From NCBI GenBank assembly GCA_016201575.1, contig JACQCN010000203.1, positions 1-14,400 on the forward strand: a stretch of DNA of 14,400 nt, in the 5' to 3' direction. Under the pieces are notes generated by a model. It worked only from the letters and a program-made list of their open reading frames with translations. It did not search any database and was not told the origin of the DNA. Position 1 is the stretch's first letter. Each line of letters opens with the position of its first letter. Shown one piece after another: positions 1 to 8,100 of this stretch. Made by a program: the position numbers and the translations under genes. This DNA is from Candidatus Rokuibacteriota bacterium (GTDB taxonomy: Bacteria > Methylomirabilota > Methylomirabilia > Rokubacteriales > CSP1-6).

Positions 1-1
1 C

Positions 2-1825
2 GTCGAGGACCTCGCGCAGGACACGGCCTACGACCCGGCGCACAAGCGGGGCGCCGTCGAGCAGGGGTACCGGGGCTTCATAGGCGTGCCGCTCCGCAGC
101 CAGGGCCGGATCCTCGGCGCGCTCAACATCTTCACCAAGGGCGCGCGCCACTTCCTGCCCGACGAGATCGCCCTGCTGACCGCGCTCGCCGACCAAGCGT
201 CGGTGACGATCGAGGAGGCCCGCCTGTACGAGGCGAGTCGGGCGCGCGCGCGGGAACTGGACGAGCGGAACACGCAGCTCCGACATCTCCACGAGGCGGC
301 CCGGGCCATCACCGCCGAGCGCGACGTCGAGCGGCTTCTCCAGACGATCGTGGAATCCAGCCGGGAACTGCTCGGAGCGGGCTACGGGGCCCTCGGGGTG
401 TTTAATGCCGACGGCCGGATTCGCCAGTTCTTCACAGTGGGGCTGACGCCGGAGGCGCGGGAGGGAATCGCCGGTCCCCCCGTGGGGCAGGGGCTCCTCG
501 GGTATGTCTTCAAGCATGGGAAGACGCTCCGGCTGGACGATCTCACGGCTCACCCGGCGGCGGCGGGGTTCCCGCCCGGGCACCCGCCCATGCGGAGCCT
601 GCTGGCGGTGCCGATTCACTTCCGGCAACAGATTCTCGGGGCCCTCTACCTGACGGAGAAGCCCGGGGGATTCACCGCCGAGGACGAAGCCCTGCTCGCC
701 ACCCTGTCCGCTGACGCCGCGCTTGCGATCGAGACCGCCCGCCTCTTCGACGAGACGCGGACGCAACAGACGCGCCTCACGCAGATCTTCGATTCCACGT
801 CGGACGGCATCCTCCTCGTGTCGAGGACGGGCGAGATCCAGGCGGTGAACCGCCGGGCCGGCGAGCTGCTCGGCTTCAACGCGGAGGACGCCGTCGGCGT
901 CGGGCTGGCCGAGCTGCTCGCGGGCTATCGCAGCTCGGTGCCCGACTACGCGCGCGTCTTCGCCGCGCTCAACGCGCTCCTCGAGGCCCCTGACCGCGGC
1001 GGCGAAGGCGACCTGGATCTCCGCCGGATGGGCCGGATCATCCACTGGACGGGGCAGCCGACGAGGGACACGGCGGGCCGCACGCTCGGCCTCACGCTGA
1101 CGCTTCGCGATGTCACACAGGAGCGCGAGGTCAGCCAGATGAAGACCGACTTCGTCTCCTTCGTCACGCACCAGCTCCGGACGCCGCTCGCGGGGATCAA
1201 GTGGATGCTGGAGCTCGTCCAGGAGGCGCCCGGTGTGCCCGCAGAGCCCCTGAGCTACGTTCAGGACGCGCGCCAGGCGGCCGAGCGGCTGATCGGTCTG
1301 GTCAACGACCTCCTCGACGTCTCCCGGCTCGAAGGCGGCAAGCTGAAGATCGAGCCCCGGCCGGTGGACCTCGGTGACCTGACGCGAAGCGTGCTCGAGG
1401 AGCTGGTCACGCTGGTGCGCGAGAAGGGGCACCGGCTCTCGGTGGAGGGCGCGGACACGGCGCCGCAGGTCGTGGCCGACCCGCAGCTCCTGCGCCAGGT
1501 GGTCCTGAACCTCACCTCGAACGCGATCAAGTACACGCCGCCCGGCGGCGACGTCACGATCCGCATGGAGTCCGGAAACGGCAACGTCCGGTGGGCAATC
1601 ACGGACAGCGGCATCGGGATCCCGAAGGCGTCGCAGGCGCGGCTCTTCGAGAAGTTCTACCGGGCGGACAACGCGCAGACGTTCGAGACCGAAGGGACGG
1701 GGCTCGGGCTCTATCTGGTCCGGCTGATCCTCGAGAAACTCTCGGGGCGCGTGTCGTGCGAGTCCGAAGAAGGCCAGGGCGCGACGTTCCTCTTCACGCT
1801 GCCGGTTTCCGGGCGAGGCCAATGA
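2..1825 (+). CDS. GAF-GAF-PAS sensor histidine kinase, 5' end outside window
   Basis: Membrane-free sensor kinase that would autophosphorylate and pass phosphate to a response regulator, probably one of the two encoded next. The frame is open from base 2 with no start, so the N-terminus lies upstream; 607 codons are visible. Visible order: tail of a first GAF domain (residues about 1-80), a charged helical linker, a second GAF (about 110-245), a PAS domain (about 250-365), a HisKA dimerisation helix and a HATPase domain (about 480-600). The phospho-acceptor His is at visible residue 390, in FVTHQLRTPL (codon 1169-1171). The N-box Asn is at 507 (NAIKYTPPGG), the G1 box starts at D535 (DSGIGIP) and the G2 box at G565 (GTGLGL). 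No membrane segment is seen, so a cytoplasmic sensor is likely. The stop overlaps the next gene's start as ATGA (1822-1825), which indicates translational coupling. The input signal is unknown. Confidence 0.95.
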   Translation, partial: VEDLAQDTAYDPAHKRGAVEQGYRGFIGVPLRSQGRILGALNIFTKGARHFLPDEIALLTALADQASVTIEEARLYEASRARARELDERNTQLRHLHEAARAITAERDVERLLQTIVESSRELLGAGYGALGVFNADGRIRQFFTVGLTPEAREGIAGPPVGQGLLGYVFKHGKTLRLDDLTAHPAAAGFPPGHPPMRSLLAVPIHFRQQILGALYLTEKPGGFTAEDEALLATLSADAALAIETARLFDETRTQQTRLTQIFDSTSDGILLVSRTGEIQAVNRRAGELLGFNAEDAVGVGLAELLAGYRSSVPDYARVFAALNALLEAPDRGGEGDLDLRRMGRIIHWTGQPTRDTAGRTLGLTLTLRDVTQEREVSQMKTDFVSFVTHQLRTPLAGIKWMLELVQEAPGVPAEPLSYVQDARQAAERLIGLVNDLLDVSRLEGGKLKIEPRPVDLGDLTRSVLEELVTLVREKGHRLSVEGADTAPQVVADPQLLRQVVLNLTSNAIKYTPPGGDVTIRMESGNGNVRWAITDSGIGIPKASQARLFEKFYRADNAQTFETEGTGLGLYLVRLILEKLSGRVSCESEEGQGATFLFTLPVSGRGQ

Positions 1826-2211
1826 CAAACACGGGGAAACGGATCCTGCTGGTCGAAGACGATCGCTTCCTGCGCCGGGCGTGCGAGGCCAGCCTGCGCC
1901 AGCGCGGGTTCACGGTGACGACGGCGGCGGACGGCGAGGAGGGGTTGCGGGCGGCGCGCAGCGAGCAGCCCACCCTGGTTCTCCTCGACATGCTGATGCC
2001 GAAGCTCTCGGGGCTCGACGTGCTCCGCGCCCTCCGGGGCGACGCGGCGACGCGCGGCCTCCCCGTCGTCATCCTCTCGAACTCGTCCCGCGAGCAGGAC
2101 GTGCAGGAAGTCACGCGGCTCGGCATCGCCGGCTACTTCGTGAAGGCCAACCTGTCGCTCCAGGAGCTGGGCGACCAGATCGATCGGATCCTCGGGGGCT
2201 CCACGGCATGA
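1822..2211 (+). CDS. Single-domain response regulator (CheY-like), copy 1
   Basis: Stand-alone receiver domain of 129 residues with no output domain, so it should act by protein-protein contact. The acidic pair is D13-D14 (LLVEDDRF), the phospho-acceptor is D56 (LLDMLMPK), the conserved Ser/Thr position is S86 (ILSNSS) and the conserved Lys is K108 (YFVKAN). The ATG at 1822 overlaps the kinase stop by 4 bp. Longer open reading upstream in this frame lies inside the kinase gene and is not coding. Well over half of its residues match the next regulator, including DRFLR, TAADGEE and EQDVQ, so the pair arose by tandem duplication. The upstream kinase is the obvious phosphate donor and the downstream pilus ATPase the obvious system under control; both links are inferred from gene order. 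Confidence 0.93.
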   Translation: MTNTGKRILLVEDDRFLRRACEASLRQRGFTVTTAADGEEGLRAARSEQPTLVLLDMLMPKLSGLDVLRALRGDAATRGLPVVILSNSSREQDVQEVTRLGIAGYFVKANLSLQELGDQIDRILGGSTA

Positions 2212-2585
2212 GGCGCGTCCTGCTTGCCGAGGACGACCGGTTCCTGCGCAAGGCCGCCGAGGCGCGGCTGCGCCAGGTGGGGTTCACGGTGCTGACGGCG
2301 GCCGACGGTGAGGAGGCGCTGCGCCTCGCCCGGACGGAGAGCCCGGACCTCGTGCTGCTCGACCTGATCATGCCGAAGGTGCAGGGGTTCGAGGTCCTGG
2401 AGGCCCTCAAGCGGGATCCCGCGACGGCGGCGATCCCCGTCATCGTGCTGTCGAACCTCGGTCAGGAGCAGGACGTGCAGCGGGCCATCACGTTGGGCGC
2501 GGCCGCGTATTTCATCAAGGCGCATCTCTCGCTTCACGACATGGCGAAGAAGGTGGAGGAGATGCTGGGTAGCGGGACGGCGTAG
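2208..2585 (+). CDS. Single-domain response regulator (CheY-like), copy 2
   Basis: Second stand-alone receiver domain, 125 residues, paralogue of its neighbour. Key residues are D9-D10 (LLAEDDRF), phospho-acceptor D52 (LLDLIMPK), S82 (VLSNLG) and K104 (YFIKAH). The ATG at 2208 overlaps the previous stop as ATGA. Its own TAG (2583-2585) abuts the ATG of the pilus ATPase gene with no gap. There is no DNA-binding domain. A pair of receivers ahead of a PilB-type ATPase recalls the PilG/PilH arrangement of twitching systems, where one receiver drives extension and the other tunes or drains phosphate. That analogy is functional speculation, because no chemoreceptor, CheW or CheA-like gene is visible here. 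Divergence between the copies is concentrated in the last helix and after the motif-S position, surfaces that usually set partner choice. Confidence 0.93.
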   Translation: MRRVLLAEDDRFLRKAAEARLRQVGFTVLTAADGEEALRLARTESPDLVLLDLIMPKVQGFEVLEALKRDPATAAIPVIVLSNLGQEQDVQRAITLGAAAYFIKAHLSLHDMAKKVEEMLGSGTA

Positions 2586-4325
2586 ATGGCGGGACTGCGC
2601 GTCTCCGAGGACGAGCTCCGGACGCTTCTCGTGAGCCGGCTCGAGATCGTCGACGAGGGCGAGTTCGAGAAGGCCCGCACGATGGCGCACCGCCTGCGCA
2701 TCCCGATCGAGCGCGCGGTGGTCGAGCGGAGCCGCGTGCCGCTCGCGTTCATTCTGGGGCGCCTGGCCGAGGCGTGGGACGTCGGGTTCGTCGACCTGAA
2801 GATCAGCGACGTCAAGCCCGAAGCGCTCCGGACGCTGACCGAGGAATACGCCCGGAAGAACGTGCTGCTGCCCTTCGACCTCCGGGACGGGCAGCTCCAC
2901 GTCGCGATGTGGGATCCGCGCGACCGGCGGGTCATCGACGAGATCGAGCGGACGACCCGGCTCCGCGTCGTCCCGTACCTGGCGCCCGAGTCGGCGGTCC
3001 TGCGCGGGCACCTGCTCTACAGGGGGAACTTGCGCGAGATGCTCGAGCGCGCGGTCGCCGACGAGACGCTCACGATCGAGCGGCAGCAGCGCCCCGCCGC
3101 CGAGCGCTCCTCGGCCGAGCTCCTCACGCGCATCCTGGAGTACGCCGCGGTCACGCGCGCCTCCGACGTCCACATCGAGCCCTACGAGCTCGAGACCCTG
3201 GTCCGGTGCCGCGTTGACGGGATCCTCCACGAGGTCTTGAGCCTGCCGCCTGACGCGCTGCCCCCGCTCGTCGCGCGCATCAAGATCCTCAGCCAGATGC
3301 GCATCGACGAGCGGCGCGCACCGCAGGACGGGCGGTTCGAGGCGGACCTGAACGGCTACAAGGTGGACCTCCGCGTGTCGACGCTGCCGACGCTCTGGGG
3401 CGAGAAGGTCGTCATGCGGGCCCTCTCCCGGGAGGACATCCTGATCGACCTGGAGGACCTGGGGCTCACGTCGCCCGACTACCAGATCGTGCTCCGGAAC
3501 ATCTTGCGCCCGTTCGGCATGATCCTCATCACCGGTCCGACGGGCTCGGGCAAGACGACGAGCCTCTACTCGATGCTCGTCAGGCTGGGCGTCGAGCGGC
3601 AGAACGTCGTCAACATCTCGACGATCGAGGACCCGATCGAGTACACGCTGCCCCGCGTGAACCAGGTCGCGGTGAATCCGGCGGCCGGCATCGAGTTCGC
3701 GACGGGCCTCAGGGCGCTCCTCCGCCAGGATCCGGACATCATCATGCTCGGCGAGATCCGCGACCGCGAGACGGTCGAGATCGCGGTGCGGGCAGCGCTG
3801 GTCGGGCGCCTGCTCATCTCCACGCTCCACACCAACGACTCGACCGGCGTCGTGCCGCGGCTTCTCGACATGGGCGTCGAGCCCTTCCTCGTCGCGTCCA
3901 CGCTCGCCCTGGTCGTCGCCCAGCGGCTCATGCGGCGCGTCTGCGTCGCCTGCCGCGAGAGCGTCACGCCCGATCCGGCCGTGCTCAGCACGCTGCGGGC
4001 GCGCCCCGACTTCGACCGGACGGTGCAGGTGCTGCAGTCGGACGGCGTGCTCGGCGCGAGCGGCGACCCGCTGTCGAACATTCGATTCTTCCGCGGCAAG
4101 GGCTGCGCCCAGTGCCAGGGCGGCGGGTTTCGCGGGCGCCTCGGCGTCTTCGAGATCTTCGAGATCGGCGACCGGACCCGCGCGATGATCATGGAGCGCC
4201 GCGACGCGTCCGCGATCCACGCCGAGGCGATCGCGAGCGGAATGAAGACGATGTTCGAGGACGGCCTCGCGAAGGCGCTGCTGGGCGAGACCACCCTCGG
4301 GGAGGTCTTTCGCGTCGCCCTCTGA
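2586..4325 (+). CDS. pilB: Type IV pilus assembly / type II secretion ATPase (PilB/GspE family)
   Basis: Hexameric cytoplasmic ATPase that powers pilin polymerisation or pseudopilus extension at the inner membrane. The 579 residues match the usual PilB/GspE length. The N-terminal MshEN/T2SSE-N region spans about residues 1-150. Next come the Asp-box and arginine region (RIDERRAPQDGRF), Walker A GPTGSGKTT (317-325), Walker B with D384 to E390 (DIIMLGE), and the His box LISTLHTND. A four-Cys zinc-binding insert has C453 and C456 (CVAC) plus C507 and C510 (CAQC), typical of PilB/GspE and absent from PilT retraction ATPases. The ATG directly follows the preceding TAG. No pilC, pilT, pilM-Q or pilin gene follows, so this is an orphan extension ATPase joined to a signalling module. 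PilB rather than GspE is the better guess because of the N-terminal region and the linkage to regulators, but the two cannot be separated firmly here. Confidence 0.93.
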   Translation: MAGLRVSEDELRTLLVSRLEIVDEGEFEKARTMAHRLRIPIERAVVERSRVPLAFILGRLAEAWDVGFVDLKISDVKPEALRTLTEEYARKNVLLPFDLRDGQLHVAMWDPRDRRVIDEIERTTRLRVVPYLAPESAVLRGHLLYRGNLREMLERAVADETLTIERQQRPAAERSSAELLTRILEYAAVTRASDVHIEPYELETLVRCRVDGILHEVLSLPPDALPPLVARIKILSQMRIDERRAPQDGRFEADLNGYKVDLRVSTLPTLWGEKVVMRALSREDILIDLEDLGLTSPDYQIVLRNILRPFGMILITGPTGSGKTTSLYSMLVRLGVERQNVVNISTIEDPIEYTLPRVNQVAVNPAAGIEFATGLRALLRQDPDIIMLGEIRDRETVEIAVRAALVGRLLISTLHTNDSTGVVPRLLDMGVEPFLVASTLALVVAQRLMRRVCVACRESVTPDPAVLSTLRARPDFDRTVQVLQSDGVLGASGDPLSNIRFFRGKGCAQCQGGGFRGRLGVFEIFEIGDRTRAMIMERRDASAIHAEAIASGMKTMFEDGLAKALLGETTLGEVFRVAL

Positions 4326-4367
4326 GGGTCCCGCCTGGGAGCTGACCCGACCCGCGGCCGGCCAGGC

Positions 4368-4766
4368 GCGGCTGCCCGGCTTGATCGCCGGGCTGCCGGT
4401 CTTGCAGAGCGGGCACGCGTCGGGCTGCCACGTCGCGGCGCCGACGGTTGCGCGCGCGGCGCCCTTCACGGAAAACTCCGCGGCCCCGCCGCTCCGGTCG
4501 ATCAGCGAGCCCACCCCGGCGACGACGCCGCCGAGCGCCTCGACGCACGCGACGACCTCGCGCGTCGAGCCGCCCGTCGTGATGACGTCCTCGACGACGA
4601 GGCACCGCTCCCCGGGGGCGAGCGCGAAGCCGCGCCGCAGGCGCATGATGCCGTCCTCGCGCTCGGTGAAGAGCGCGCGCGTCACCCCGTGGGCGACGAG
4701 GATGCCGCCGATCGCGGGCGCCCGCACCGTGGTCGCGCCGGCGCCCGCGAGTCGGGCGCGACTCAA
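4368..4766 (-). pseudogene. pyrE: Orotate phosphoribosyltransferase remnant, both ends missing
   Basis: Read on the minus strand, this segment encodes the catalytic core of PyrE, which joins orotate to PRPP in pyrimidine synthesis. Visible landmarks are APAIGGILVAHG, the flexible-loop stretch FTEREDGIMRLRRGF, the PRPP-binding motif CLVVEDVITTGGS, VGSLIDRSGG, and the late motif CPLCKTGSPAIKPGSR. In the family about 60 residues precede APAIGG, but here the DppC-like permease gene stops only about 12 codons before it, so the N-terminal domain is gone. A TTG at 4766-4764 overlaps the permease stop as TTGA and could in principle start a short product. At the other end KPGSR normally sits at the C-terminus, yet no stop follows and the frame runs on antisense through pilB. 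I therefore call it a remnant. The 42 bases between it and pilB show nothing. Confidence 0.8.
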
Positions 4767-5686
4767 AGGGTCTCGCGGTGATGGACGCGCATCCGCGGGT
4801 CGAGCGCGTCGCGGAGCCCGTCTCCGAAGAGGTTGAAGCCGAGCACGGCGAGGAAGATCGCCAGGCCGGGGTACGTGATCAGCGCGGGCGCGCGGAAGAT
4901 GTACTGGCGCCCCTCGCCCAGCATCGCCCCCCACTCCGCCGTCGGCGGCTGCACGCCCAGCCCGAAGAAGCCGAGCCCCGCCGCCAGCAGGATCGCGGAA
5001 CCCAGGTTGAGGGTGGCCTGCACGATGACCGGCGCCACCGCGTTGGGCAGCACGTGCCGGAAGACGATGACGGTCGGCCGCTGGCCGATCGCCTCCGCGG
5101 CCTCCACGTAGGCCTGCTCGCGGATCGTGAGCACCGAGCCGCGGACGAGCCGGATGAACGAGGGAACGGCGCCCACCCCGACCGAGATGATCACGTTCTG
5201 CAGCCCGACGCCGAGCACCGCCACCAGGGTGAGCGCGAGCAGCAAGCCGGGGAAGGAGAGCAGGATGTCGGCGAACCGCTGCACCACCAGGTCCGACAGG
5301 CCCCCCCGGAACCCGGACACCGCCCCGAGGGGGACACCGGCGGCCAGGCCGACGCCGACGGCGAGGAAGCCGATGAGCAGCGAGAGACGGCCGCCGTAGA
5401 GCAGCCGGGCCAGGACGTCCCGGCCGAGGTGGTCGGTCCCCAGCGGGTGCCCCCACGACGAGGGCCGCAGCGCCTGGACCAGGCTCTGGGCTTCCGGATC
5501 CTGATTCGTCAGAACCGGCGCCGCCGCGGCCGCCACGAGGAGCGCCACCAGCAGCGCGAGCCCGACCACGGCGCCCCGGTGCCGGCGAAAGCGATGCCAG
5601 CCGTCGCGAAGCCGGGAACGCGGGCCGGCCGCCTTCGGCCCGCGAAGCCGCTCACCCGTAGTGGATCCGGGGATCGACGTACGCAT
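4763..5686 (-). CDS. ABC transporter permease, DppC/OppC family
   Basis: Inner-membrane permease subunit of a peptide/nickel-type ABC importer, 307 residues, normal family length. It begins with a basic cytoplasmic N-terminus and a first membrane helix (about 39-60), then the OppC_N segment and the family signature HPLGTDHLGRDVLARLLYGGR (79-100), followed by further hydrophobic helices. The EAA loop that docks to the ATPase is EAAEAIGQRPTVIVFRHVLPN (195-215). The C-terminus GDGLRDALDPRMR is the standard ending, so the protein looks complete. The ATG at 5686 lies 35 bp inside the preceding permease gene; no better in-frame start was seen. It should pair with the DppB-like protein to form the channel. 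The ATPase genes that usually follow (dppD, dppF) are absent and a pyrE fragment starts at its stop codon. Substrate cannot be read from the permease; peptides or other small solutes are possible. Confidence 0.93.
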   Translation of the reverse strand: MRTSIPGSTTGERLRGPKAAGPRSRLRDGWHRFRRHRGAVVGLALLVALLVAAAAAPVLTNQDPEAQSLVQALRPSSWGHPLGTDHLGRDVLARLLYGGRLSLLIGFLAVGVGLAAGVPLGAVSGFRGGLSDLVVQRFADILLSFPGLLLALTLVAVLGVGLQNVIISVGVGAVPSFIRLVRGSVLTIREQAYVEAAEAIGQRPTVIVFRHVLPNAVAPVIVQATLNLGSAILLAAGLGFFGLGVQPPTAEWGAMLGEGRQYIFRAPALITYPGLAIFLAVLGFNLFGDGLRDALDPRMRVHHRETL

Positions 5687-6581
5687 AGAGCAGATCCACG
5701 ACCAGGTTCGTGGCGATGAAGAGCGTCGAGAAGGTCAGCACGATCCCCTGGACGACCGGGTAGTCGCGGGAAAAGATGGAGTCGACGAGGAGCTGGCCCA
5801 TCCCGGGCCAGCCGAAGACCGACTCGGTCAGGACGGCGCCGCCGAGCAGGCTCCCGAACTGCAGCCCCGCCGCCGTGATGATCGGAATGAGCGCGTTCCG
5901 CAGCGCGTGGCGGATGATCACGACCGTCTCCCTCACTCCTTTCGACCGCGCGGTGCGGACGTAGTCCTGGTTCAGGACTTCGAGGAGGCTCGAGCGGGTC
6001 ATGCGGGCGACGATCGCCATCGAGAAGGCGCCCAGCGTGAGCGCGGGCATCACCAGGCTCCCGGGCTGGTCGGCGCCCGCGGCCGGCAGCCAGTTGAGCT
6101 GGATGGCGAAGACGATGATGAGCATGAGCCCAAGCCAGTACACCGGCATCGAGATGCCGAAGAGCGCCACGACCGAGAGTCCGTAGTCGAAGAGCGAGTA
6201 GGGACGCGCGGCCGACATCACGCCCGCCGCCATCCCGACCGCCGTCGCGACGACGGAGCTCGCGACCACCAGCCGGAGCGTGTTCGGCAGGCGCTCGAGC
6301 ACCTCGGACGCGACCGGCCGGGAGGTCCGGGCCGAGACGCCGAGGTTCCCTCGGACCAGCCGGCTCATGAAGATGCCGTACTGCACGTGGATCGGCTGGG
6401 TCAGCCCGAGCTGGACCCTGATCCGCGTCGTCTCCTCCTCGCTGGCCAGGAGCCCGGCGATCATGCGGGCCGGATCGCCCGGGAGAAGCCGGACCATCAG
6501 GAAGACGATGAGCGAGACGCCCCAGAGGGTGACGAGCGACGCGGCCAGCCGCTGCGCCAGGTAGCGATGGAAGAGGTTCAA
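5652..6581 (-). CDS. ABC transporter permease, DppB/OppB family
   Basis: First permease subunit of the same importer, 309 residues. It starts with the typical N-terminal helix (about 9-33) ending in RLLPGDPA, a DppB hallmark, followed by the periplasmic loop QLGLTQPIHVQYGIF. The EAA loop DYVRTARSKGVRETV...RHALRN lies at about 206-230. The signature ESVFGWPGMGQLLVDSI is present and the ending is DLLYAYVDPRIHYG, the usual one. The start is a TTG (6581-6579), 18 bases after the binding-protein stop; no ATG or GTG upstream in frame fits and the next internal ATG would lose the first helix. The stop falls inside the following permease gene (35 bp overlap), so the two are translationally coupled. 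It should form the transmembrane pore with the DppC-like subunit. Confidence 0.93.
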   Translation of the reverse strand: MNLFHRYLAQRLAASLVTLWGVSLIVFLMVRLLPGDPARMIAGLLASEEETTRIRVQLGLTQPIHVQYGIFMSRLVRGNLGVSARTSRPVASEVLERLPNTLRLVVASSVVATAVGMAAGVMSAARPYSLFDYGLSVVALFGISMPVYWLGLMLIIVFAIQLNWLPAAGADQPGSLVMPALTLGAFSMAIVARMTRSSLLEVLNQDYVRTARSKGVRETVVIIRHALRNALIPIITAAGLQFGSLLGGAVLTESVFGWPGMGQLLVDSIFSRDYPVVQGIVLTFSTLFIATNLVVDLLYAYVDPRIHYG

Positions 6582-6599
6582 CGAGGTGAGCGGCCCCTG

Positions 6600-7957
6600 C
6601 TAGCGGACCGGGCGGGCGTACTTCGCGTAGAACATCTCGTTGGGGAGCGACGAGATGTCGGTCACCTTGGCGGAGTAGACGATCGGGAACCGCTGGACCC
6701 AGAGGAAGACCCAGGGAGCCTCTTCCCATACCTTCCGGGCCGCCTGGCAGTAGAGCTCCTTCCGCTTGTCCTGGTTGAGCTCGCGCTCGGCGGCCAGGGC
6801 GAGCCGGTCGATCTCGGGAGTCGAGAAGAAGCTCGTGGCCAGCCCCTTGGGCGGCGCGAATCGCGAGCGGAACTGGTACATCTGCTGGGAGGCGTCCAGG
6901 AAGGCCGGCGCCCAGCCGAGGTAGTGGAGCTGCGTGGTGTTCTTGTCCGGAGCCGCGGTGATGGTCGCGATGTACGAGGGCCAGTCCATCGTCTGGAGGC
7001 TCACCTCGAGGCCGACTTCCCGCAGGTAGCCGGCGATCGCCTGGGCGGCCTCCTTGTCCTGCACGTAGCGGCCGGTCGGGTGGATGAGCTGGAGCCCGGT
7101 GCCCGGCTTGACGCCGGCCTGCTTCAGGAGGTCCCTGGCCCGAGCCGGGTTGTACTCGTAGCCGCCGATCTTGCAGTAGCCGAAGAGGCTCGAGGCCATC
7201 GGCGCGTCCATCCCGTCGGCGGCCCCGAAGAGGACGTTGTTCACGATGGCGGCCTTGTCGACCGCGTAGTTGAGCGCCTGCCGTACCCGCCGGTCGCCGA
7301 GAAGGGGCTTGCGGGTGTTGATGGCGAGGGGTTCTTGGTCACGGTGATGCTCTCCCCGCGCCGGCGCTCCTTGAACACGTACGGCCCGGTGCCCACCAGG
7401 TGGGTGTAGTTCTTGTAGTCGTTGCCGAGCTTGTCGGCCGAGGCCGGCGACAGCATCCCCGCCACCGTGAACGACAGCCCGCCGATCAGCGGCGCGAAGG
7501 GCTGCTGGAGGGAGATCCGGATGGTCAACGGGTCCACCACCTCGACCTTCCCCTCCCAGTCGGGACGCAGCGGCACCCGCACGGCGCGGTCCATCAGCCG
7601 GTCGAAGTTCCACTTGACGGCCTGGGCATCGAACGGGGTGCCGTCGTGGAAGCGGACCCCGGGCCGCAGCTTGAACGTATACCGCAGCCCATCGCTCGAT
7701 ACCGTCCAGCTCTCGGCGAGCAGGGGGACGAACCGGCCGTGCTCGTCGATCGTCAGCAGCGTCTCCACCACGTAGTCGATCATGTTGCCGACCGTGGTGG
7801 TGGTGACCTGCGCCGGATCGAGGTTGTCGGGATCGATGCCGATGGCGACGTTGAAGACCGCCGCCGCCGCCCGCGACGCGGGCGCGGTGATCGCGAGCAG
7901 CGTGAGGGCCAGGCACGCCGGAACGAAGGACCACCGCGGGGGCCGCCGAGAGCTCAT
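6600..7957 (-). pseudogene. Family-5 solute-binding protein, broken by internal deletion with frame change
   Basis: Gene for the periplasmic binding protein (SBP_bac_5, DppA/OppA/NikA type) of this importer. The ATG is at 7957, with a Shine-Dalgarno GGAGG at 7966-7962. A basic N-terminus and hydrophobic stretch (about 14-32) form a signal peptide. The first half then runs normally: IGIDPDNLDPA, PLLAESWTVSSDGLRYTFKLR, FHDGTPFDAQAVKWNFDRL, VGTGPYVF and finally ITVTKNP near 7328. At that point the frame changes and the family sequence resumes as AINTRKPLLGDRRVRQALNYAVDK, continuing to a normal end at 6600. In E. coli DppA about 64 residues separate the matching points, so about 190 bp appear to be lost as well as the frame. 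The two parts total about 452 codons against a usual 510-535. Reading the first frame alone gives a stop at about 7241. Either a true pseudogene or an assembly fault. Confidence 0.85.
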
Positions 7958-7989
7958 GTCGCCTCCATCATCGGGAACGAGTCGCCTGC

Positions 7990-8018
7990 AGTCTAGATCG
8001 AGGGCCGGGCGTTGACAA
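7990..8018 (-). promoter_or_regulatory. Candidate sigma70-type promoter of the ABC importer unit
   Basis: On the minus strand TTGTCA (8018-8013) is followed by exactly 17 bases and then TAGACT (7995-7990). These match the -35 and -10 consensus at 5 of 6 and 4 of 6 positions. Transcription would begin near 7983, giving a leader of about 26 bases before the binding-protein ATG, with the GGAGG Shine-Dalgarno inside it. Spacing and position are both what is expected; the assignment is from pattern alone. Confidence 0.5.
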
Positions 8019-8100
8019 CGAAACGTATCGCGCCGTAATCCTTGTCCCTCGCAAATCCTCTGCCCTCTCTGACCATTGCACCCCGGTGCCCCCGCCAAGC

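Noticed and set aside
4374..4393. 7-bp perfect hairpin GCCCGGC-TTGATC-GCCGGGC as a pilB terminator
   Set aside because: It lies within the conserved PyrE coding remnant (SPAIKPG) and has no U-run, so codon content explains it.
2133..5456. A 1107-codon open frame on the minus strand across pilB and the pyrE remnant
   Set aside because: Most of it is antisense to pilB and low-complexity Arg/Asp/Ala-rich, as expected from GC-rich codons read backwards. Only the PyrE core portion shows family motifs.
7318..7335. Programmed frameshift in the importer binding-protein gene
   Set aside because: No slippery heptamer is apparent, and about 64 family residues are missing at the same point, which a frameshift cannot supply.
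5661..7409. A 582-codon plus-strand open frame opposite the importer genes
   Set aside because: It is antisense to two well-supported permeases and the binding protein, and rich in Arg, Asp, Gly and His without any recognisable motif.
8012..8041. Plus-strand TTGACA as a promoter toward the RRM gene
   Set aside because: The -35 is perfect, but the matching -10 (TAATCC with an 18-base spacer) is poor and nearly 300 bases from the gene. The same bases read on the minus strand form a better pair for the importer.
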